9,669 nt of DNA from NCBI GenBank assembly GCA_016874315.1, contig VGTX01000024.1, positions 1-9,669 of the forward strand. Direction: 5' to 3'. This DNA comes from Gammaproteobacteria bacterium. Its GTDB lineage: Bacteria > Pseudomonadota > Gammaproteobacteria > Berkiellales > Berkiellaceae. Positions 5,123 to 9,669 of the stretch are shown here, in pieces (positions within the stretch are counted from its first letter, which is position 1; every line of letters begins with the position of its first letter). The notes beneath the pieces are model-generated. The model made no database searches, had not been told where the DNA came from, and was given only the letters and a program-made list of their open reading frames with translations. The translations under genes were made by a program, and so were the position numbers.

Positions 5123-6643
5123 ATGAACCGTGCATTTTGGTCGCGAGTTTCCGGTATTAAGGATTTTTTCTTTCCCATTAAATCAAATGAGTGGGGGCTT
5201 TTTTTGCCACTGATTTGTATGTTCTTCTTGATTTCTTTTTGCTATTCATTTTTGCGAACATCAAAGGATATTCTCGTTATTTCACGCGGAGGTGCTGAGA
5301 TCTTATCTGCTCTTAAGCTATATTGCGTTTTACCTAGTGCGTTGTTATACACGAGTTATTACGCAGTATTGTGCGATCGCTTACCACGTTTTTATATCTA
5401 TTATTTTGCGCTATTGCCGTTCTTGGTGTATTACGCATTGTTTTATTTCGTCTTTTTCCCTCTTCAATTATGGACGACGCCGGAAGTTATTGTAGGTTGG
5501 TTACAGTACGCTGGACTCCCTTCGGGTGCAATCGCGGCTATGCGTCCAATGTGCGCTGTCATCGCTTATTGGCCATTTTCTTTATATTATGTTATGGCTG
5601 AGCTGTGGGGTAGTGCTGGTATGTCCTTGCTTTTTTGGGGATTTACCAATAGTTTAGTGAGCTTTTCGCAGGCCAAAAGGATATATGCTCTCTTAGGGAT
5701 TGGAGCAAACCTCGGTTTGATGGCCACTGGACCTTATATTCATCAATTGGCCGAGTGGAGTGGCCACAATTATGCGCAGATGGTGGAGTGGTTAATGCTC
5801 ACCTTTATTCTTGCAGTTGGTTGTATTGCTGCTCTTTATACATATGTTGAGTCAAACTATCGCCAATATCGACCTTTTGACCCAAATGGTCTATCACATC
5901 CAGAAAGACTCAGTTGGTTTGAGGCTATCGATCTTGTTATTCGCTCAAAACATCTTTTGTTGATTGCTGTTCTTGTGATGAGCTACGGGCTATCGATCAA
6001 TTTGGTTGAAATCGTTTGGAAGTCCCAGCTCACAAAATATTTCTTAACATCAGCCCCAGACCTAAATCAGGGTCAAGCTATGATGCAAAAATTCTCGGCT
6101 GATACGAATATGATGACCGGTATTGTTTCAATATTTTTCATTTTATTTGTTTCAACACATGCAGAGCGCGTATTTGGATGGACAGTGACAGCTCTCATGA
6201 CCCCTGTGATTCTTCTTGTGATGGGAATTGTGTTTTTTGCAATTTCATTCTCTATGCAATATCCAGAATCAGGCCTTGGGATCGTTTTTGCTATTCAATC
6301 TTTTGCCGATCCTTTATACCTCTGCGTGCTTGTTGGTGCCTTGCAAAATGTTCTCTCTAAAGCAGCAAAATATTCTTTATTCGATCCAACGAAAGAAAAA
6401 GCCTACTTTCCACTATCCGATGATGAACGCACAAAAGGAAAAAGTGCAGTCGATGTCTTAGGAGCTCGATTTGGAAAAGCGATGGGTTCATTTGTTCAGC
6501 AAGTGATTATCTTGTTTTTTGGTTCGCTTTCGGCTGGGTTCTATCTGTTAGGCTTTGTGATTATCGCTGCGTGTTGTGCTTGGATTGCTTCAGCTGTCTT
6601 ATTAGGACGCCGATTAGTCGCCTTCGAAGAACAACAGAACTAA
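5123..6643 (+). CDS. ATP/ADP translocase, NTT/Tlc family (inner membrane)
   Basis: Nucleotide transport proteins of this family exchange ADP for host ATP, or move other nucleotides, across the bacterial inner membrane. The 506 residues have the family length, with about 11-12 hydrophobic segments from residue 24 to about 495. Conserved blocks in order are LRTSKDILVI (44-53), YYVMAELWGSAG (155-166), FWGFTN (171-176), AKRIYALLGIGANLGL (184-199), YGLSINLVEIVWKSQL (288-303), KYSLFDPTKEKAYFPL (416-431) and KGKSAVDVLGARFGKAMGS (438-456). K48, E160, E296 and K440 fall where plant and bacterial NTTs have residues needed for ATP/ADP exchange. This favours an energy-exchange type over a nucleotide-only importer, as an inference. 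The start has AGGATAGG at 5109-5116. A three-codon ATG-AGA-TGA (5118-5126) overlaps the start codon. The gene lies immediately upstream of groES and is divergent from accB. Confidence 0.93.
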   Translation: MNRAFWSRVSGIKDFFFPIKSNEWGLFLPLICMFFLISFCYSFLRTSKDILVISRGGAEILSALKLYCVLPSALLYTSYYAVLCDRLPRFYIYYFALLPFLVYYALFYFVFFPLQLWTTPEVIVGWLQYAGLPSGAIAAMRPMCAVIAYWPFSLYYVMAELWGSAGMSLLFWGFTNSLVSFSQAKRIYALLGIGANLGLMATGPYIHQLAEWSGHNYAQMVEWLMLTFILAVGCIAALYTYVESNYRQYRPFDPNGLSHPERLSWFEAIDLVIRSKHLLLIAVLVMSYGLSINLVEIVWKSQLTKYFLTSAPDLNQGQAMMQKFSADTNMMTGIVSIFFILFVSTHAERVFGWTVTALMTPVILLVMGIVFFAISFSMQYPESGLGIVFAIQSFADPLYLCVLVGALQNVLSKAAKYSLFDPTKEKAYFPLSDDERTKGKSAVDVLGARFGKAMGSFVQQVIILFFGSLSAGFYLLGFVIIAACCAWIASAVLLGRRLVAFEEQQN

Positions 6644-6671
6644 AAAAATGAAAAAATTTTTGTATCACTCT

Positions 6672-6699
6672 CTTGAATTGCGCGGTATCATCACCATCT
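6672..6699 (+). promoter_or_regulatory. Sigma-32 heat-shock promoter for groES-groEL
   Basis: CTTGAA (6672-6677) and CACCATCT (6692-6699) are separated by 14 bases. The sigma-32 consensus is CTTGAA, 13-17 bases, CCCCATNT, so only one base differs. It lies in the 132-bp spacer upstream of groES and would give a leader of about 70 bases. No CIRCE repeat (TTAGCACTC type) is present, so control by sigma-32 instead of HrcA is indicated. Confidence 0.75.
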
Positions 6700-6775
6700 A
6701 ATGAACCAGAGATTTGAGTATCATGTCGATATTCATTGTATTTTAGTTATCATTACGCAATAGGAGATATCTGTT

Positions 6776-7087
6776 ATGAAAGCCGTTGAAATTGCATCGA
6801 TTCAACCACTCAGAGATGGAATGATTGTAAAACGCGAAGAAAGCCAACAGACAACCGCAGGCGGAATTGTTCTTCCTGGCAATGCGCAAGAAACTTCTCA
6901 ATGGGGAGTTGTTGTTAAAGTTGGTCCAGGAAAAAGATGTGGTTCGTCCGGTAATCTTTGTCCCATGGCTGTAAAAGCTGGCGATCGTGTCCTTTTCGGT
7001 CAATATGCAGGTACAAAATTTAAAGTCGATCATGTTGAATATCTTCTTTTGAAAGAAGATGATGTGATGGCTGTATCCGCATCCTAA
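6776..7087 (+). CDS. groES: Co-chaperonin GroES
   Basis: GroES forms the seven-subunit lid of the GroEL folding chamber in the cytoplasm. The 103 residues contain the family landmarks: IQPLRDGMIVKREE (9-22), the mobile loop that binds GroEL ending in AGGIVLPG (28-35), WGVVVKVGPGKR (43-54), VKAGDRVLFGQYAGTKF (66-82) and YLLLKEDDVMAV (89-100). Oddities are an N-terminal extension of about six residues before the usual (N/K)IRPL start, glycine in place of the common arginine in PLxDR, and a roof loop CGSSGNLC with cysteines at 55 and 62. The start at 6776 has AGGAG nine bases upstream (6762-6766). groEL follows after 53 bases with no terminator between, so the two form the usual operon behind the heat-shock promoter. 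Confidence 0.95.
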   Translation: MKAVEIASIQPLRDGMIVKREESQQTTAGGIVLPGNAQETSQWGVVVKVGPGKRCGSSGNLCPMAVKAGDRVLFGQYAGTKFKVDHVEYLLLKEDDVMAVSAS

Positions 7088-7140
7088 TTCATTTTGTATA
7101 TTCAAAAGTTATAACATATATCTAGAAAGGACTTTTTATT

Positions 7141-8793
7141 ATGGCAGCAAAAAATATTACATTTGATATTGAAGCACGAAAAGCAGGCTTAATTGGTGTT
7201 GAAAAACTTTACAACGCTGTAAAAACAACACTTGGTCCAAAAGGACGTAACGTTTTGATTGAGAAGTCTTTTGGTGGTCCTTTGATTACAAAAGATGGTG
7301 CAACTGTTGCAGAAAACTTTTCTCTATCAAATCCAGAAGAAGAAATTTTTGCTCAACTCGCACGCAGTGTTGCTGCAAAAACAGCAGAAGATGCGGGCGA
7401 TGGTACAACAACAGCAACTGTTTTGACCTATGCAATTTTCTCTGAAGGAAATAAAGCTGTAGCGGCTGGTATGAATCCTATGGATTTGAAGCGCGGGATC
7501 GATCTTGCGACTGAAAAAGTCATCGGCGCTCTTAAAGAGATGTCTGTTCCTTGCGCTGACTCTAAAGCCATTGCTCAAGTCGGAACAATTTCTGCAAACT
7601 CCGACCAAACTATTGGTCAGCTTATTGCTGAAGCTATGGAACGCGTTGGCAAAGAAGGTGTTATCACCGTCGAAGATGGAAGTGGATTGCATGATGAACT
7701 TTCCGTTGTAGAAGGAATGCAGTTTGACCGTGGTTATTTGTCACCATACTTTGTTAATAACCAACAAACCATGAGTGCTGAGCTCGATCATCCATTTATC
7801 TTGCTTGTTGATAAAAAGGTGTCATCTATTCGTGAACTGATTCCTGTTCTCGAAGGTGTAGCAAAATCAAGCCGCAGTCTATTGATTATCGCTGAAGATG
7901 TTGATGGAGAAGCTCTTGCTACTCTCGTCGTCAATACAATTCGTGGTATTGTCAAAGTGTGTGCAGTAAAAGCCCCAGGATTTGGCGATCGTCGTAAAGC
8001 GATGATGCAAGACATTGCAGTTTTAACAAACGCACAAGTGATTTCAGAAGAAGTTGGTCTATCTCTTGATGCTGCTTCCATTGAACATCTAGGAACCGCA
8101 AAACGTGTTGTAGTCACAAAAGAACATACAACAATTATTGATGGTTCAGGTGCATCTGATGCAATTAATGCACGTACCGAATTACTTCGTCATGAGCTCA
8201 GCCTAGCAACTTCTGATTATGACAAAGAAAAAATTCAAGAACGTATTGCCAAACTTGCTGGCGGTGTTGCAGTTATCAAAGTTGGTGCTGCTACTGAAGT
8301 CGAAATGAAAGAAAAGAAAGCTCGTGTTGACGATGCATTACATGCAACACGTGCTGCAGTCGCAGAAGGCGTTGTTCCTGGTGGTGGAGTTGCTCTTGTT
8401 CGTGCAATTTCAGCTCTAGATAATCTTGTTGCTCCTTCTCGCGATCAGCAAGTCGGTGTTGATATCGTACGCCGTGCGATCCAAGAACCTCTTCGTCAAA
8501 TCGTTTATAATGCAGGCGAAGAAGCTCCTGTCGTATTACATAATGTCCTTCAAGGTAAAGGATATTATGGATATAATGCGGCTCAATCAACTTACGGCGA
8601 TATGATTGAAATGGGTATTATCGACCCAACCAAAGTCACTCGTACAGCTCTTCAAAACGCCGCAAGCTGTGCTGGTATGATGATCACAACTCAATGTGTC
8701 ATGGTTGATTTGCCAAAAGAACAAAAAGATTCCGATGGTGCTGCTGGAATGGGTGGCATGGGCGGAATGGGTGGTATGGGCGGAATGATGTAA
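7141..8793 (+). CDS. groEL: Chaperonin GroEL (60 kDa)
   Basis: GroEL is the ATP-driven double-ring chaperonin that folds proteins together with GroES. The 550 residues are full length. The nucleotide site is seen as LGPKGRN (31-37), D52 in TKDG, and D87 in [10 protein letters not shown] (86-95). The apical domain has [14 protein letters not shown], and the intermediate and equatorial return has [20 protein letters not shown] and [13 protein letters not shown]. The C-terminus is the GGM repeat tail ending GMGGMM. The stretch [20 protein letters not shown] is almost the enteric sequence, which supports a gammaproteobacterial origin. The segment [20 protein letters not shown] (about 56-75) is clearly more divergent. 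AGAAAGGA (7124-7131) lies nine bases upstream of the start. The gene ends in a strong terminator shared with the convergent zapB-like gene. Confidence 0.97.
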   Translation: MAAKNITFDIEARKAGLIGVEKLYNAVKTTLGPKGRNVLIEKSFGGPLITKDGATVAENFSLSNPEEEIFAQLARSVAAKTAEDAGDGTTTATVLTYAIFSEGNKAVAAGMNPMDLKRGIDLATEKVIGALKEMSVPCADSKAIAQVGTISANSDQTIGQLIAEAMERVGKEGVITVEDGSGLHDELSVVEGMQFDRGYLSPYFVNNQQTMSAELDHPFILLVDKKVSSIRELIPVLEGVAKSSRSLLIIAEDVDGEALATLVVNTIRGIVKVCAVKAPGFGDRRKAMMQDIAVLTNAQVISEEVGLSLDAASIEHLGTAKRVVVTKEHTTIIDGSGASDAINARTELLRHELSLATSDYDKEKIQERIAKLAGGVAVIKVGAATEVEMKEKKARVDDALHATRAAVAEGVVPGGGVALVRAISALDNLVAPSRDQQVGVDIVRRAIQEPLRQIVYNAGEEAPVVLHNVLQGKGYYGYNAAQSTYGDMIEMGIIDPTKVTRTALQNAASCAGMMITTQCVMVDLPKEQKDSDGAAGMGGMGGMGGMGGMM

Positions 8794-8824
8794 TAATTCT
8801 ATCTGTTTATCACTTCTCAATAAA

Positions 8825-8854
8825 AAAAGGCCGCAAATGCGGCCTTTTCTTTTT
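8825..8854. terminator. Strong bidirectional intrinsic terminator
   Basis: AAAAGGCCGC (8825-8834) and GCGGCCTTTT (8839-8848) are perfect inverted arms with an AAAT loop. Runs of T follow on the + strand (TTTTCTTTTT), and seven A precede the GC stem, giving T on the minus strand. It therefore serves both groEL (+) and the convergent zapB-like gene (-). Confidence 0.92.
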
Positions 8855-8883
8855 CTCAATCTAAAAAAATGAATCAAAAGAAT

Positions 8884-9126
8884 TTATTCAATTGAGATTA
8901 AGGCATGAGCAGATTCGTTCTGATTAACCAAATCTTGTACTTCATGAATAGTAATAAAGATTTTTTCAAGACGATCTTGAATACTATCTCGTTCTTCTTG
9001 GCACTGTGCTAATTGGTCGCGTAGTAATTGGTTTTCTTCACGTAGTTTTTCAATCGTATCGGTGAGTTGCTGATGCACATCAATCATTTCGATAACTTTT
9101 GACTCAATTTTCTCTAGAATATTCAT
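8884..9126 (-). CDS. zapB: ZapB-like coiled-coil cell division protein
   Basis: The 80-residue product is predicted to be almost wholly coiled coil, with hydrophobic heptads from ILEKIESKVIEMID (3-16) through LREENQLLRDQL (28-39) to IHEVQDLVN (60-68). The opening LEKIESKV resembles E. coli ZapB (LEVFEKLEAKV) and the short TIGR02449-type proteins usually found near zapA in gammaproteobacteria. These proteins lie at mid-cell and help organise the FtsZ ring through ZapA. No zapA is visible here. Coiled coils align easily by chance, so the family name is likely but not certain. A strong AAAAGGAG site (9137-9144) precedes the ATG. It is a single-gene unit that ends at the terminator shared with groEL. 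Confidence 0.65.
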   Translation of the reverse strand: MNILEKIESKVIEMIDVHQQLTDTIEKLREENQLLRDQLAQCQEERDSIQDRLEKIFITIHEVQDLVNQNESAHALISIE

Positions 9127-9149
9127 GTAATAACACTCCTTTTATTGAC

Positions 9150-9180
9150 ATAATATTTTCTTGTAATTTATTGTAGTCAA
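9150..9180 (-). promoter_or_regulatory. Candidate promoter for the zapB-like gene
   Basis: On the minus strand TTGACT (9180-9175) and TATTAT (9155-9150) have good hexamers but a long 19-bp spacer. AATATT gives a 17-bp spacer with a poorer -10. Either would start a short leader just before the ribosome site. Confidence 0.35.
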
Positions 9181-9261
9181 TTTATAGTCATGATATGCGC
9201 AAGTACTCCAATATGGTTAACAAGTTGATTTTAATGAAAAATGAAAATCCCTGTAAAAATC

Positions 9262-9297
9262 CATAAAGAGCCGGTTTTTATGCAGAGAGAGTGCATA
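9262..9297. repeat. Two small overlapping palindromes upstream of ffs
   Basis: CATAAA (9262-9267) pairs with TTTATG (9277-9282), and TATGCA (9279-9284) pairs with TGCATA (9292-9297) around GAGAGAG. They end seven bases before the ffs -35 box, so an activator or repressor site is possible, but arms of six bases are weak evidence. Confidence 0.25.
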
Positions 9298-9303
9298 TAG
9301 ACG

Positions 9304-9332
9304 TTGTGCATCCCGTTAAAATTGTGTATGAT
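9304..9332 (+). promoter_or_regulatory. Sigma-70 promoter for the SRP RNA gene
   Basis: TTGTGC (9304-9309) and TATGAT (9327-9332) are separated by exactly 17 bp. Transcription would begin near 9339-9340, which coincides with the first paired base of the SRP RNA. That agreement between two independent signals raises confidence. Confidence 0.7.
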
Positions 9333-9339
9333 AACAGTC

Positions 9340-9420
9340 AGCTGTATGACAAGTGTCTGTGGTTCAATCCGCTAGGTCCGAAAGGAAGCAACGGCAATCA
9401 TGGCCTGTGTTATACAGCCT
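9340..9420 (+). ncRNA. ffs: 4.5S / signal recognition particle RNA (short bacterial type)
   Basis: The conserved Ffh-binding domain is present: the tip CTAGGTCCGAAAGGAAGCA (9372-9390) has a GAAA tetraloop (9380-9383) closed by TCC/GGA, the symmetric loop AGG/AGCA and an outer CCG/CGG stem. The ends pair as CTGTATGACA (9342-9351) with TGTTATACAG (9408-9417), with one G-U pair, giving the single long hairpin of about 80 bases typical of Gram-negative SRP RNA without an Alu domain. The RNA binds Ffh and directs membrane proteins to FtsY. It lies just upstream of dnaX, as in several other bacteria. No terminator follows, so it is probably processed from a longer transcript. End positions are estimated from the pairing and the promoter. 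Confidence 0.92.
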
Positions 9421-9430
9421 ATATATCTTT

Positions 9431-9435
9431 AGGAG
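9431..9435 (+). promoter_or_regulatory. Ribosome binding site that favours a GTG start for dnaX
   Basis: AGGAG at 9431-9435 is nine bases before GTG 9445 but 21 bases before the in-frame ATG at 9457. The spacing favours the GTG start. Confidence 0.6.
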
Positions 9436-9444
9436 ACAAGCTCT

Positions 9445-9669
9445 GTGATACTCCCAATGGCTCGAGCAATGCGGCCAAAAACATTTTCCGATCTGCATGG
9501 TCATCAAGAAATTGTTACTGCACTCAAAAGTATTCTTGTTCCTACTCTCAAACATCAAACCTTTCTTTTTTCAGGCCCAAAGGGTATTGGAAAAACAACA
9601 TTTGCGCGACTTATTGGCCAAACATTACTTTGCCCCAACCGCAGTGAAAATAACGATCCTTGCGGATCG
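9445..9669 (+). CDS. dnaX: DNA polymerase III subunit gamma/tau, N-terminal part (cut by window end)
   Basis: DnaX is the AAA+ clamp-loader ATPase of the replicative polymerase. The 75 visible residues show the family opening MARAMRPKTFSDLHGHQEIV (5-24; E. coli has LARKWRPQTFADVVGQEHV) and the Walker A motif GPKGIGKTT (44-52). They also contain the first two cysteines of the zinc site, C63 and C73 in DPCG, spaced as expected, before the sequence runs off the window. Starting at GTG 9445 gives five residues before AR, close to other DnaX proteins. The ATG at 9457 would remove most of them and lacks a well-placed ribosome site. The gene begins 25 bases after the SRP RNA and probably shares its transcript. 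The frameshift site that makes gamma in E. coli would lie beyond the window. Confidence 0.92.
   Translation, partial: MILPMARAMRPKTFSDLHGHQEIVTALKSILVPTLKHQTFLFSGPKGIGKTTFARLIGQTLLCPNRSENNDPCGS

Noticed and set aside
5118..5126. ATG-AGA-TGA start-stop leader overlapping the translocase start
   Set aside because: A three-codon frame arises easily by chance and the ribosome site is well spaced for ATG 5123. It is noted in the gene entry only.
6644..6671. Terminator after the translocase gene
   Set aside because: AAAAAATTTTT (around 6651-6661) is only an A/T palindrome with no GC stem, so it is not a credible intrinsic terminator.
6743..7105. Minus-strand open frame of 120 codons
   Set aside because: It covers groES exactly in antisense, and its product shows no family features. 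GroES on the + strand is certain.
8291..8877. Minus-strand open frames opposite the groEL 3' end, rich in H and Q or T and H
   Set aside because: They are antisense readings of groEL, including its GGM repeat tail. The low-complexity composition comes from that repeat.
9291..9647. Open frame of 118 codons on the + strand across the SRP RNA
   Set aside because: It runs through the ffs RNA and reads dnaX in the wrong frame. The dnaX frame has Walker A and zinc-site residues.

Overview
The window reads as a piece of the chromosome of a host-associated, probably obligately intracellular gammaproteobacterium. The gammaproteobacterial reading rests on a Fis protein, a remnant of the accB-accC-prmA-(dusB)-fis neighbourhood known from enterics, a GroEL with long stretches close to the enteric protein, a sigma-32 type heat-shock promoter, a ZapB-type coiled coil and a short SRP RNA without an Alu domain. 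The intracellular reading rests mainly on an ATP/ADP translocase of the NTT/Tlc family, a class found almost only in energy parasites, intracellular symbionts and plastids. I cannot name a genus. Legionellales-like or protist-associated lineages are possible.

Layout. Bases 1-68 hold the last codons of an unidentified + strand gene, followed by a terminator-like hairpin. Bases 98-525 hold no gene I can support. A minus-strand Rpn-family (PD-(D/E)XK) nuclease gene fills 526-1476, with a 12-bp tandem repeat near its 3' end and an inverted repeat overlapping its ribosome binding site. A 310-bp intergenic region separates it from fis, which runs divergently (+). fis converges on the minus-strand block accB-accC-prmA: the biotin carrier and biotin carboxylase of acetyl-CoA carboxylase, followed by the L11 methyltransferase. 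A 234-bp divergent spacer with a 22-bp palindrome separates accB from the NTT translocase gene (+). Next come groES and groEL (+), preceded by a convincing sigma-32 promoter. groEL and a small minus-strand zapB-like gene converge on a shared bidirectional terminator. After a promoter-rich spacer come the 4.5S/SRP RNA gene ffs and the 5' end of dnaX, cut by the window edge.

How it fits together. Most genes are core housekeeping: fatty-acid synthesis initiation, ribosomal protein methylation, nucleoid organisation, protein folding, division, membrane targeting and replication. The translocase would let the cell exchange ADP for host ATP. The Rpn gene is the only clear accessory element, and is the best candidate for a toxic or defence function with an internal antitoxin, as described for E. 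coli rpn genes. No CRISPR array, insertion sequence or tRNA gene was seen.
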